From Chamaea fasciata (lineage: Eukaryota; Chordata; Aves; Passeriformes; Sylviidae), in the NCBI GenBank assembly GCA_029207755.1, contig JARCOQ010000005.1, positions 59,283,414 through 59,347,413 on the forward strand: a stretch of DNA of 64,000 nucleotides, read 5' to 3'. Within the stretch, counting starts at the first letter, position 1, and each line of letters opens with the position of its first letter. The notes under the pieces were generated by a model that saw only the letters and a list, made by a program, of their open reading frames with translations, was not told the DNA's origin and searched no databases. The position numbers and the translations under genes were made by a program. Of the stretch, positions 41,601-54,588 are shown one piece after another.

Positions 41601-44600
41601 ATCTGTCCTCCACCATCACAAAGTGGAACAAACAGTAACCACAACATTTCTACAGCACCTAAAGCTCCCTCTGTAGAACTATACAAGACAGTCCCCGCAG
41701 TAAATGTGAAACTGGCTATAGTTTGCCTTGTAGTCCAGCTTAATGTCTGGATCCCTACATTTAACCTCCAAACAGGTCTATAAGGCAGGAGCCTCTAGAT
41801 TCCAACAAGCTCCATCTCTGACTGCTACCTGCTAACAGAGTTACATCCTGAAAGCAGGACTGAAAGAAGGACGATCTTGGCATGGCAATGCTTTCGAGGC
41901 AGCATGGCTCAAGTCACTGCTGTTCATCTTCCAAAGAGGAGTTGACCACAGTACTCAATCCTACAGGGGAAAGAGAGGACTTTTTAAACCTTCCTGACCC
42001 CAGACTTCACTGGCCATCCTACCTGGCCCTCTGTTATCTTAGTTCCTGGGAGAGGATACCAAGGCCTCTCAAAAAGGAACCAAAATGAATCAGTTTTCCT
42101 TTGCTGCTCTGGTTGTGCCCCCCCTCCCCCCCAGCACTGGCATATTCGTGGCTTCCCACAACTGCCTAGTGGAAAGGATATTTTGGCTTTTTCCACGATG
42201 GCTGTCTCTCCACCTGGATGACTTTCTACCTGTAAATATTAACTTTGTAATGTCAATGACTCCAACTGGCCTGCAAGTGTGGTGAAACCACAGGCAATGC
42301 CTGGCACCTCGCATACCTTTCTGGTTAGAAACAACACTGCTTGTGAAGGCAAGACATGGGCAAGGCTCACTGGAGTCTCTGGCTGAGCCTCTCACTCCCA
42401 CAGGATTTTTTCCTAAGTGTTTTATTTGCGAAGAGGCCACTGCATGATATTCAGCCCCTGCTTTGTTTAAGGAATCTGAAACTCAGACCAAGCTCTAGCT
42501 GGGCTAAAAACATCAGTTTGCCTGTTCACAAGGTCCTCTCCTTCATTTGATTCCCATCAGGATACAGACCTGTTGGAGAGAAACAAGCCTCTGGTAAGGT
42601 CTGGATGGAATACACAGGATGTGGCTGCAAAGGAAGATGAAGATGCAAGGAGAAAGGGAAGGAAGCTGGGCACAGGGCTCTGACAAAGCAGAAAATTGAG
42701 ACAGACTCATTTGCTGACCTCCTGACAGCCACCTTCAACTAAGAAAGGCCAAACACAGGACCTACAGCACTCTCAAACATTGAGCATGTGGGGTGTTTTA
42801 GGAAGTAAGGAGAAAGGATAGTGCAGGTTGATCATCTGACCTCCAGTTTAAGGAGTTGCAACAATTCTGTAAATAACCTGCCTTCACATCATCACCCAAG
42901 CACACACCCAACCCGCACAGAGAAAAGCCTTCAGCTCCTCAAGGAAACACCTTGAGCATTTTTCACCCTGTCTTCCAGACTTTAGGGCCAAGAAAACATC
43001 CCCAAAGTTACAGCCAAATAGTCAGAAACCTTTTCTTGCTGTCACCCGTGGCTTTTGGTTTGCATTCCAAAGTAGGACTGTAAACACAAAAATGCATGAT
43101 GTGAAACAGGCCATGAGCTGGGACCAGAACAGGCACAGCAGGACTGAGCTAGCTGGCCCAAAGCAAAAATCACCATGGAGACACAGGGAGCAGGATTTGA
43201 ATGTGGAATCATTTCCCCCGAAAACAGCTGTCTCTCTTGGTCCATTCACCTTTGAGACTGGCGAGTAGCTCTCGTGTGATACCACAGGTGATAGGGAGCT
43301 GCTGCAGCCTCCATGAGAACAGTGTGTTGACAGGTTTATCTATGGGAACAAGTGATTCTGTTTGCTAAATTTGGCGTTGTAGTGACCTCTGTCATACAAA
43401 ACACAGGGTCACACTCAGGCACACATAGACAAGTAAACACTTGCACAGCCAGAAGACCCATGAAGGCACTGAATCTCATAATCTCCAAAAGAAATGAGTG
43501 ATGCTCCCCCAAGCAACGCCACAGAAGTGCCTCTGGACACCTGCCTGCCCCACTGCTGGCTGGCTTGCTGGGGCTGGTGCACACCTGATCTCCCGCTGTC
43601 TTCACATCAACTTCATTTTTAAGCAAAGTCTAATAGGACAGAGGCTAGATCAGCATGCAGGGAAGAGGCCTGTTTGGCCAAGGAAGGACAGCCTAGGTGA
43701 TGTACAAAGCCCCTGCTTACACAGAAAACCCCCCTGATTTAAGCATGAGGATAAACTACATGAAGGATTTCAAAGCCTTGAAGAGTAAACATCCAGAAGC
43801 TCAGGAAAGTCTACTTGAGAAAGGAAGATATAAGGCCCTTGTGTGTGATGAAGAAGTTCAGGGACAGCACTAACAGCCTACTACCCCTCAAAGCTCTCAA
43901 AGAAAAGAAATCTGTCCAAGGGAAGTCATTAAGAGAAACAAAACAATAAAAATCTCCACCTGTATCAGCAGAACTCCCTGGCTACCATCAGTCTCTCCCC
44001 CAGGTTTCTCTTTTGTGCAGGATATGATTATTTATTGACATATTTATTTACTCAGCTCTGCAGTGCTTAACACCGTGGCTGCTGGGCTTCTTGCACTGTC
44101 AAAATTAGAGCGTGACAGAAGAGGACTGAAGCTAAATGTGGAGATCCAGTATGACACAGGCCAAATGCCTTCTGCAGTGCAGCCTGAGGCATGCTACCAC
44201 TGAGACAGGCTAGGATGGGGGATCCCACAGCCAGCCTGGACAATAAACACTCCCTTGGAATAACTGCTCCAGATCACTCAGTGCTTTTGAGACCCTGCAC
44301 AGTGCTCTGCAGAGACCCAGACATCAGAGTGCACCTCAGGCCCTGTTCAAGTGCTGACCATGAGTACCTGCTGTGCGGCACTCGCAGGGATGGCACAGCT
44401 GCTGAAACTAAACCTGCACAGCCAAAAATCCACAGTAGAAAGGAGAGACAGCTGCAGATGACACACCAGCTAAAGGGGCTGTCAAGCCTTCTTCTCATTC
44501 CTGATCCTACATTTAAGAACTGACATGTCACTTTGTGCTTCCAGCAGCATACAGCCACTTGCCCAATCTCTTCAGAAGCATCTTTTTGGCACTACTACAA

Positions 44601-45680
44601 CTGTTTTGCAGCCATGTGCTTTCGACTCAGAACATTCAATTCTTTCCTTTTCCTATGCAATGAAATGAAAGGATTCAGCTTAGATGCAGTGGGACAATGA
44701 GTTCAGAATCACCAATGTGTCGGTGATGTTGCAGCCAAGCTGTCCACAGTCACACCTATGGGTTTTGACTAATGATCTAAGGGAAGTCTGGCCAAACTGA
44801 GTCATGGGGGAAAGAAGAGTTTCTGGGAAAACAAGCTCTGTATGATTTTCTCACAAGGAGCAAATAAACCACTGTTTCCACAGGTTCCAGAAAAAACAGA
44901 TTAGTAGCAACCTGTGGTGAAATCACAAGAGCTTTCAGGAGGTCCAGGAGAACACCCGGCATCTTAGCTTTTCCACACTCATAGGAATGACTAGGGAGTA
45001 AAACGGTCTGGGGTGGGCCTATGGGTTTTGCTAGAAAAACTGTAACACTCCCAGCAAATGAGAGGGGAAAACTGCCATAAAAATACTCCAAAGCAAAACA
45101 AAACAAACCCAAACAAATAAACAAAAACAACAACAACAACAAAAAAAACACAGCCAGAGGAATTTAGTACCAAAAGCCCTGTGAACTTTCATCATTTATG
45201 TACTCAAAACTCACTAAAAGCTTTCCAACACCCATATGGATGAAAAGTAAGAAGAGACTGTAAACTAGATTCAGCAGAAGCACAATAACTGTGGAGTTTC
45301 AGTGGGAAGCAGCAAGTTTACATCCAGTATAAATGCCCAATTAATTCGATGTTTGCAGTGCACACAGTCCATGGTTTTGGTCATTTTTCATATCTGAAAA
45401 TAGCCCTGCTTCCCTCTTTAGTCCTTCCTGGGCTCATGGGAGACTGAAATGAGTCACCAGAGGACCAGCTGAGTCATCCAGCCAAATCTTGGAAAGCAAT
45501 ACAAAATGCGTGGTCATCGCATCCTCAACTAAAATGTGGATGTCGGCAGCACCCTTAGCAACCCACCATGCATTAGGCAGAAAGGGTTGGAGACCACTGA
45601 CACCATGAGCTGTTACTCTGAGCCAGGCAGAAGAATGTCTTAAAAGAAACTAGGACAGTGCAAACAAGAGCTGACAAACA
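38620..45680. other. Intronic block with one long minus-strand chance frame
   Basis: The block holds a 246-codon frame at 40801-41541 (minus), rich in Ser, Leu, His and Cys, with no domain I recognise. It also holds a 16-bp perfect palindrome at 40320-40335 and an AT-rich forkhead-like stretch near 44024-44056. No exon or mobile element was recognised. Confidence 0.5.
45088..45150 (+). repeat. CAAAA/CAA low-complexity tract
   Basis: About 60 bp of CAAAA, CAAA and CAA units, which give Phe/Val/Leu-rich frames on the minus strand. It is about 540 bp before the CR1 remnant and not part of it. Confidence 0.8.
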
Positions 45681-45689
45681 TGGCCAGAA

Positions 45690-46355
45690 TGCAGCCCAGT
45701 GGAAAGGGACCTGGGGGTGCTGGTTGCCTGGCAGCTAAACATGAGCCAGCAGTGGCTCCAGGTGGCCAAGAAGGCCAGTGGCATCCAGATCAGAAACAGT
45801 GTGGCCAGCAGGACCAGGGCAGTGACTGTCCCTCGATACATGGCGCTGGTAAGGGTGCACCGCAAATCCTGCGTTCAGTTCTGGGACTCTCACTACAATA
45901 AATTCCCTGAGGTGCAGCATGTCCAGAGAAGGGCAGTGGAGCTGGTGAAGGGTCTAGAGAGTAAGTCCTATGAAGACCAGCTGAGGGAGCTGGGATTGTT
46001 TAGTCTGGGGAAGAAGAGGCTCAGGGGTAACCTCATTAATCACTGCAACTATCTGAAAGGAAGTTGTAGCACATTAGAAGGGGGTCAGTCTCTTCTCTGA
46101 GGCAACCAGCAACAGGACAACAGAAAACGGCTTCAAGTTGTGCCACGGAAGGTTCAGGAAGAATGTTTTCCCTGAAAGGGTAGATAAGCATTAGAATGTG
46201 CTGCCCAGGCAAGTGGTGGAGTCACAATCCCTAGAAGTGTTCAGGAAACTACTGGAATGGCACTCAGTGCTATGGTTTAGTTGGCATGGTGATGTCCAGC
46301 CACAGGCTGGACTCGAGGATCTTAGAAGTATTTTCCAGCCTTAATGATCCTATGG
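45690..46355 (+). mobile_element. CR1 LINE fragment, 3' end, antisense to HIPK2
   Basis: CR1 is the dominant LINE family of birds and other sauropsids. The fragment starts within the C-terminal part of the reverse transcriptase ORF, at GTGGAAAGGGACCTGGGGG. The frame from 45699 contains remnants such as VQRRAVELVKGLESKSYE and LRELGLFSLGKKRLRG, typical of CR1 ORF2. Later segments match family hallmarks: AGGAAGAATGTTTTCCCTG, then GTGCTGCCCAGGCAAGTGG and GGTGGAGTC, and a tail near TGATCCTATGG in place of the usual TGATTCTATG repeat. Stops and frame changes show it is long dead. It is 5'-truncated, as most CR1 copies are. The left boundary is approximate. Confidence 0.9.
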
Positions 46356-49300
46356 CCGCTAGTTCTGCACATGACACAAAGCCCTTCTCCATCCAGTTTC
46401 CCCGATCCAGTGGCATTAGGAAAAAGGGATGGCCATCTCCATCTTCCAGATCATGAGATAGTCCTAACCCATTTTCCAACTTCTATAAACCAAAGTCCCA
46501 ATTCAATTCCTCTAGAATATCATCAAATCTTAACAAGACCTATTTCGATATGCAATCTCCCTGACAACCAAATAACTGTGACCTTTTAAGAACACAGGTC
46601 CATATTTCATTTTTATGTCTATTATCTGCAGAACAAAAAGGAGTGGGGCAGTTGCTTTTGGGCAGAGAAAATGTATTTACCAAGCAGGTTTTTTATGGTG
46701 TTTACAGAAGTTTAACAAGTAAATTCAGGACAGTTCTCTTTGTGCTGTCATGGAAAAACAGCCTCAATTTGCAGGGACTGGGTTGCACTGCACAGCTGTT
46801 CAGGGAACCCTGTTCCTGCACAGTTTGCTGTCACCCTGCAGAGCTCATGCCACAAGCCACTGCTGAGTCAAGCATGGAGGACCCTGAAGCCCCAGGGGGT
46901 TACAGGAACAGCACATGTGACACATCAATAGTACAGGTCTCTCTGTGGCTCACCCAGAAAATCCACTGGCTTGAGGTTCCCAATGACACTCCTTTCACCT
47001 GGCTAAGCACCAGCAAAGGGTGCTCAGAGACTACATGCAAAATGGCACCGAACAGGTTTTCATGAAACTGCTCAAAATTTCCCAACTAATGATGTCACTC
47101 CTGTTTTGTCTTGATTCTCCATGCCAGCTCATCCCTGGGTTTCAGCAAGGCCATGATGTATTCACCTTGCTGTGCCTCTTCTCCCAGCCCTCTGCACCTT
47201 CACTCCTATTTCCTTTGCCAAAAAAATTAAAACCACTTAAAAAAAAAAGAAAGAAGAAGAGCAGAAAGGTTCAAGTGGACATCAGTGGATGATGAACTCC
47301 ACAAGACAGATTAATGCTTGAGCCTTAAGGAAGGCAGGTGTCAGACAGAAGCAGGTATAACTGGTATAAACTGATGTAAAAAACAGGTTTAAGTGAAACT
47401 CAAGCAAAAAGATACAAAAGCAATTAAAGTACCTAAAATCCATGGGGTTTTGATCCCAGAGTTCCTAGGAACTTGGTATTATTTAGTCTTTTAAAGGCTC
47501 GGTAGTAGAGACTCCAAGCTGTTGAAATGTTAACTTATTCCATGCTCTGCAGAGACAGAAAATAAATGTGAAACTGGATCCTGACAGCACCACTAGATCC
47601 CAAAACTGACCCTCCTGCTTTCTGCTCTGCCTGCTCCAAAGAACATGTTATTCCAGGAGGAGTTTTAAAAACTAAAGCCCAAGCAAGTGTTCTCCGGTCC
47701 TTTCCACTTCCCAAAGCAAAGGCAAGCAGCTCGCTGGAGTGGCCCTCCCACGCACATCACCCTCTGGGTCCTGGCACCTGCAAACAGCTCTGCACCAGCC
47801 CCACGGGCTGGCCTGGCACCAGGCACGAGCAGAGCAGCACCCGCAGTGAGCAGCTCAGCACACTCAGCTGCAAATAAACCTGTCAGGCTGTGCAAGACAT
47901 GAATCATATGGACTGCCACAACAGCAACCCAGCCTGTGCAGCCCTGCTAAAACAAACAAACACATAAACAAACAAACAATCCTAAGACATCTCAAAACAC
48001 AGAGGTAGGTAAAAGGCACTCTCCTGAGGCTGCCAGTGCAGTTACACTACAATTCTTCCTGGAAAAATATACTCTTCTTGTGACAACTCAGAAATGCTTC
48101 AGCAGAGCTGTAGTGGGGGGCCACAGGAAAACAGGACTAACACAGTCTCTACACACTGAGAAACTGGACCCTGACCAAGCAAATTGCCTGGGTTTCCCAG
48201 GATGCTGGCAGTGAGAGAAAACACCTGTAGCAAAGGCTCACTGGTCACTGAGGGATGTGGCTGCAGAGGTTGCTCAGGGTCTTTTGGAAAACACATCTCC
48301 AAGTGCACTTAGTCAGCTGGAGGTACTGCTTCTCTCACACTGGCCGGGAAGTTATGCAGGAGAAACAAGAGCATCTTTTCCTGCTTAAGGTTTTCCTGTA
48401 GTCCTTGGTACAGCCATGAGAATGAAGTGTGGAAATAATGCTGCAAGTGCATCTGAGGGACTTGCAGGCTGCCTCTACCCTTCAGGGCAGCCTTGGGAGT
48501 GGATGACTGCTCCATCTGTGCCTGTGGGCCATCAGGGTATACCATTTCATACCATGAACCTGTGACTACACTTTGGATGTACAAGTATTTTTCACTTGTA
48601 TCATTGCAATACAGTCAATGGGTATAGTGACCATTTCTCCATTCTGTTTTCCTCCCTGCTATTTAATGATCTTGCTGTGTCGCCTCTTAAGCCACAGTCC
48701 TCCAAACACTTGCAGACACCCCTCACCTTCCAACCAGCAACTGCAAGGCTGTGACCCATGAGATGAATTAGGCAGACAAAAGCACAGGGGAAAGGTTTAT
48801 GGCCAGTCTGTTTGCTTTTCCTGGCAGATTCAGTCCAGAGACTTCAGCTTTTCCAGGTGACAAGTGTCTTTCAAGACAGTGTCTGCATCACAAAACATTC
48901 TATAACATTTTTATTTAACTGCTCCCCTAGGACTGCTGGCTAGACCCTCACACTACTGCCACATGTGCTTGTGTCTGAGTTTAAGCACATGAATTGTCTG
49001 AACTGACTTCATCAGGACAATTCACGCACTGAAAGCCCACTACATGTGTAAATGTTACCAGGAACAGTGCATTAATCATCTGCCCTTGGGTTTTGAAAGG
49101 GAATTTGTGGAGAGAAAAAAGCAAAAAAAACTCCATAAAACTTGTGGGTACAATTCAGGTATCCAAGTGATGCATTAATCTAAATTAAACCCCTCTTCTG
49201 CACTCTCCCTTTAAAAAAAGCAAATTCTTCTCTACAAGCGCATAATCTGTAGTTAACTGCTGTTAACTGATTTCAAAAGAACTCCTGTGGAAGGTAAAGT

Positions 49301-50015
49301 CTCCAGTACCTGTGTCCACACCACAAGCAGCACACTCAGAAAATCTACATTTGGTTTTCTTGCAGATTTTTCCTTCCCTTCTTTCTCCATGACTAGCAAT
49401 ACGCATAGAAAAACATTCTCTCTGCTCTTGACAGAGCGGCTGCTGCTGCTGCTGCTGCTGCATGTTCTCCACCTGGAGTGAAAATTCTCCGTTGTCACAG
49501 CAGCCAACAGTGATGTCACAGACTGAGTATTGTGACTTCGGCTGGAAAAGGAGCAGCGGGAGCAGATGAACTCTGAAAACAAAGATATTGTTTTGGTGTA
49601 AACAGCCTTCAGGGAAAAGAGTGGGGAGGAAAAAAGAAGGAAGTATATATAAACATCTGACAATTACAGTTTTCTCAAAGAAGTATAAATATATGAAAAA
49701 TAGAGTTCTCTCTAGGCAAGTATCTCAAAGGTTCAACTAGAGAATTCAGTACTAAAGTACTGAAAGAAGTGTCATTTTGTTTCTGTTCTGTTAAGAATTG
49801 GGACCCTTTTAGGCTTTGAAATACACATTTTCTGTTCCTTTCTTTTTTTTACCTTTGTTTTTAAAATCCTCTTGTCTGGTCATTGTTCCAGAATAAGCAA
49901 TCAGCATTGCTGTGTAAAGAAATAAGTCTCAGGAAATAATGCACATGTTTCCAAATGTTTCATTAATCCACAGGCAACTTGCAAATACTGCCTGCATTCC
50001 TGTGTGAGGGTGGTT
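46356..50015. other. Intronic block, nothing recognised
   Basis: Contains small A-rich patches (47220-47260 and 47951-47990) and the CTG run listed separately. Frames are at most 140 codons with no domain. Confidence 0.5.
49440..49460 (+). repeat. (CTG)7 trinucleotide run
   Basis: Seven CTG units, which read CAG on the HIPK2 sense strand and would give Gln in a short minus-strand frame (49472-49263). No splice signals or homology support coding. Confidence 0.85.
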
Positions 50016-50237
50016 GAGGGAGGGAGGGAGGGAGGGAGGGAGGGAGGGAGGGAGGGAGGAAGGAAGGAAGGAAGGAAGGAAGGAAGGAAGGAAGGAAGGA
50101 AGGAAGGAAGGAAGGAAGGAAGGAAGGAAGGAAGGAAGGAAGGAAGGAAGGAAGGAAGGAAGGAAGGAAGGAAGGAAGGAAGGAAGGAAGGAAGGAAGGA
50201 AGGAAGGAAGGAAGGAAGGAAGGAAGGAAGGGAGGGA
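50016..50237 (+). repeat. (GGGA)n then (GGAA)43 microsatellite
   Basis: About 42 bp of GGGA/GAGG units switch sharply at 50058 to 43 perfect GGAA units, ending at 50229, then GGGAGGGA. GGAA is the core of ETS-factor sites. On the HIPK2 sense strand it is (TTCC)n. Frames through it (Lys-Glu-Gly-Arg, or Ser-Phe-Leu-Pro on the other strand) are artefacts. Confidence 0.97.
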
Positions 50238-53080
50238 CTGTCACTGCTCGCTAAAACATAATTCTCTAATGCTTGAACAACTGCAATAACCAGCCAGTGC
50301 TGGAAAACTGATGTCTGTCTAGACAAAGCTTTCTGAAAATCTAAATGCAGAAGAAGGGGAAATGCTGCTAGGACTTCAGTTATCACCTTCTCAGGGGACA
50401 TTGCAGATAACAAGCAGTTCCCTCCCCAAAGTACCCTAATGATATCCTAGCTTTACAAAAAATTATGCTTGAATATTTTTTTCTGAAATATAAACTTGCC
50501 ATGCACAGTCAAAATTAAGAAGAAATATAGGGCATTTTAAAGAGAAATTCCATGGGGAAAAGCAACTGTGAAATAGCCAAACATCAATTATGAAAACCAC
50601 ATCAAGAAGAGGCTCTTGTGCACAGGATTTAGGGTTTAGGGATTTCAAGAAAATGTGCATCCTAGTTTGACTCATAATGTAGGCAGAGAATGAGCAACTT
50701 TCCTCAACTTAAAAACAGCTCAGTGAGTATGTAACCCTTTAAAGTCATTGTATGCATACAACTCTCTTGTATCTCATAGCTCCCAGCTGACGGCAATCTA
50801 TGCTCTCCATGCCCATGTCCTCCACAGGACTGAAGTGACAGGCTTACTCCCATCCTAAGTTAGTGCAGAAGAAACAGCCGATACCACTGTGACATGGGAA
50901 AACCTCCACTGAGGTGTGCACTGCAGCCACCCCAGAGGTTGCTCATTGGTGCCATTATTACTATCTCAACTGCAGACCTTCAACCAGAGCCTTCTCCTCC
51001 CCTGCTGCTGCCCACATACAACTCTGAACAGGCTGTGGGCAGCACTGCTTCCTTCTACCTGAGGGGAGAACACAAACGGAAGGAAAGCAAAATGGAACGA
51101 AGTGAACAAAGGCAGAGAGATTTGGGGTTCATTCTGCCTATGAGTCAGGGTTGGTTTATTTTCCCAAGCTTAAAGATTATGGTCTCATGAGTGTACCATT
51201 TGGGACTTCCACAGAGCAGGATCTGGGAGAGGGAGCAACCAGAGCTGGGAGTACCCAGGGTAAAATCAGGAAACACCCTCCCACAAGACCCAGAGAAAAA
51301 GCAATGACATGATCTCGTTCTTCCTTAAAATAACTTGCAACTCTGTTGGTTTGTGGCATTGCTGTTTAATGGTACAGAGCATTAGAGAAAAAATGCACAA
51401 TTCAGACAGTTGTCATAAGGGAAAAAAGTATCTCAGTTCATTTGAGTTTTTCCTCCAACTCTGAACTTCTATCTTGAGGGTCACACTTGCTCCTACACAG
51501 AATGTCTGGATAGAAGGCTTCACCAATTTTCCTCTCCAATGACAAACGGCACCAAACGCTTTCCTGTCTCTTCTCCCAGGAGCAACAGCTGTTTATTGTT
51601 CCTCGTTCCCACCCTGCATGACCAAACAACTACACAGAAAACAGAGACAGGTGAAAGCAAGACTGTTTAAAGCTGCAAATCAAGAACGCAATGCTTAGGA
51701 AAACTCAGCTTTATAGCTGCCTGTGCAACCTTCGACCCTCTTTCTTGCCTGTGCACCATGGCAGAGCTGTTAATCACATAATCACAGGCTATTTTTCCAT
51801 AGGACCTTGGCCTCACCCAGTGCAGCAGGATCCGGGGTGCTTACCTAGTGAGCACCCAGTTACTATTTCATCTTCTTGGTGCTGTTGGAGGTGTGGCCCC
51901 GAGTCTTGTTTACTGTGTACCTGCCACACTCTGCTCTGCAGACAGAATTAGTAATTTACTCATGGCCTTTCCTACAGTACATGTCATTAGAGTAACTGAA
52001 TGTTTCACAAACATAAAGGAATGTATTTTCACACTGGCCTTATAAAGTAAGACACTGTATTATCTATATGTCATGGGCAGGGAAGCAAAGCACAGGGAGA
52101 TTAATGTGAAATGCTTCCACTAGTTTTAAATGTGCAATTGAAACTCTGAGGTACAAGTCCTTCAGAGATATGTTTTGCCAGTTGAGGCTGTGGTTCCAAT
52201 CATTTTTTCGGGCTGATGCGCTCAGAGATAGCAGAAGTGGTATCCCTTACATTTATACCATTCAAATTTTACTGGGTTGTTAATGTGGAGGCTTGCTCTC
52301 GCATTTCTTCATCCAAAAATCAAGAGAGGTATAAAAGATCTGTTTTCTAAATATACATTCCGAGGCAGGTAGCTGGGATGGAAAATTTCTGCCCAGACAG
52401 TTAAGTTTAGTGAAGTTGTGAACAACTAAAAATGAAGGTCTTAAAATAGGGAAGCTGTTGGATGACCTCAGTGGAAGGTCATTGCCATAACATACACTTT
52501 TCTTTCTCTTCTGGGTTGTTGTAGAAACAGATGTTACACTAACAGAATCAAGTCTAACTGAAACACAAACTGTAACCAGAACTTTATTTTATATCCTGGT
52601 TCTGTTCAGATAAACAAGATCAATTTATTTTTAACTTGAATGCACAACAAAGTCTTGTTACTCAATTCCAAACAGGGACTTTTGCTTAGAGCAGAAGCCC
52701 CACCTTTCCTCCTGCTCTCTCAGAAAGAGAAAGCAAGTGTCAGGCACTGCAGGCAGCACTGGTCATAAGCTGGATATAGGACAGGCAGATGGACAGTACT
52801 CTGAGGTAGTGAATCTTACACTGGTATAAACTGTTCCTTTCCCTGATTATTTGCAGGGAGTTTCACAAATTCCAGTAAGGAAAAGAAAGCCCATCTGAAA
52901 ATTTCAGGCAGTGATTTTATCTGTGCCAACACCAGGAAAGAAAGACAGACAGACAAAAAGACAGACGGTGGGGGGAGGTGGGAATAATTCAATCAACTGC
53001 TGGTGCCAGCCTTCTTCAGAGCAATGAAGTAATTTTAGAGACACTTCCGTAGGAGCATAAAATCCAACCTTGCAAGTGTG
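50238..53080. other. Intronic block, nothing recognised
   Basis: Unique-looking sequence between the two GGAA arrays, with frames under 100 codons. No element was recognised. Confidence 0.5.
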
Positions 53081-53091
53081 CACAGGACTCA

Positions 53092-53130
53092 CAGGACACA
53101 CAGACACGCACAGACACACACACACAGAGG
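53092..53130 (+). repeat. Impure CA-rich repeat
   Basis: ACACAGACACGCACAGACAC and similar words with G interruptions. It is a decayed (CA)n tract. Confidence 0.75.
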
Positions 53131-53394
53131 ACACTGGACAATGTGAGACAATGTGGGAGCTGGCAGAACTGGTTCCTCCATCACCTCGGGAACATGCAAG
53201 GACAATCCCAGGATAACTCCTGACAATTCCTCTCTGCCACCCAAGCTGTATTCCTGGCAAATGGTGTTATGAAGAGTTGCTTCCCCTGACACATACCATA
53301 TCCACACAGAGAGGAACACAGACCCAATTTCTCTGCTCAGCACTGAAAACTCTCATTGTGTATCCCTGCTTTTGAGCTAGTCATGTCTCCTGTC

Positions 53395-53760
53395 TGCACT
53401 AACTTTGACTAATTTAGTATTTTTAATTACAGAGGGATTTACAGCACTGCACTACAGTGCTCTCTTTTATTATACCCACTGTTTCTGCTGAATCTGGGTA
53501 CACTCTACATACAAAGTTGCACATTAGACAAATTACACTGCACATTAAGTAAATCTCTCTCTAGAAATAGGATTAGATGGAGAGTCAAATCTTCCTCATT
53601 CCTAGTGCATAAATTAATATCTACAAAATCAATATAATGTAAAAGCTCCACATAAATTTATGAAAAAAAAATAGTTTAAACATTCTCCACAATTAAACAA
53701 ATTTATGTAGGAGATGCATTCTTCTTCTCCTATTCTGCTTAATAAATAAAACAGCTGGTC
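53395..53760. promoter_or_regulatory. Possible conserved AT-rich non-coding block
   Basis: Repeat-free AT-rich sequence with TTTAATTACAG, a small inverted repeat AGCACTG/CAGTGCT (53443-53461), ACAAATTACACTGC and GGATTAGATGG. It may be an enhancer or simply AT-rich intron. Confidence 0.2.
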
Positions 53761-54588
53761 CGGGGAATCAGGTCAATCAGTGTCTGGAAAAAGCCCCACT
53801 AAAGCTGCTATATAACCTAGTTTCTCAAGCTGCATAAGGCATCCTAATATTGAAGAAGCAGAAGTCCATGCAGAGACTGCACCGATGGCTCAGCTTCTGG
53901 CCCTTCAGGGTTATGGAGGATATTTATCACAGAGGACAGCAGTAAGTGAGCTATCTTGCAAAGATCTAAGGAGATAGGCTCTGAAGGACCACAACAAAGA
54001 CAACATGATGCATCCAGACCTATACATAAAATAGAGCCAGTAATCTTGGGCACTTAGGTTCAGGTCATCCAACATAAGGAGATGGTAAAGGCCCAGATTT
54101 TCACTTATGTTCAGATCCCCTCAAAGCTAGCCTAGCCCTGCTGCCACAGAGGGTGATAACACTTCTTCTCATGGCACTCCACAGCTACATGGTTCCATCC
54201 CTCCCATGTCACGTGGGAGGGCGAATCCAGCAGTGCCCAAAGCTGTGGGTGTGTTTTGCAGGCACAGAGCCCATTCCAGTGCAGGCAAAAACTCCACAGC
54301 ATCAGCCCTCCTCCTCCTGCACAACACACAACACACAATGCCCAGGCCCTTCTCACCTCAGAAAACGTAGCCCTTCCTATATTAAATAGGTTTGAAAATA
54401 TTTTGCAAAGGGTATCACAATTCACATCCTACAGAGATAAAAATAGAACCAAAAGAAAGTAAAATAACTTGCTCAAGCTTAAAGAGCAAGGTAGCCTCAG
54501 AACTGGGAAATGAAACCTCCTGGCCCACGGACCTAGGTTTTAGCTTCTTAAATAAGGATTCTCTTTCCTCATCAAAAAACCTAAAAAT

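Noticed and set aside
50004..50413. Frames of Lys-Glu-Gly-Arg and Ser-Phe-Leu-Pro repeats
   Set aside because: They are produced by the GGAA/TTCC array and open in every frame without stops, so length is not evidence of coding.
50628..50642. Telomere-like TTTAGGGTTTAGGG
   Set aside because: Two copies of a seven-base word that differs from the vertebrate TTAGGG unit. Too short to be an interstitial telomere repeat.
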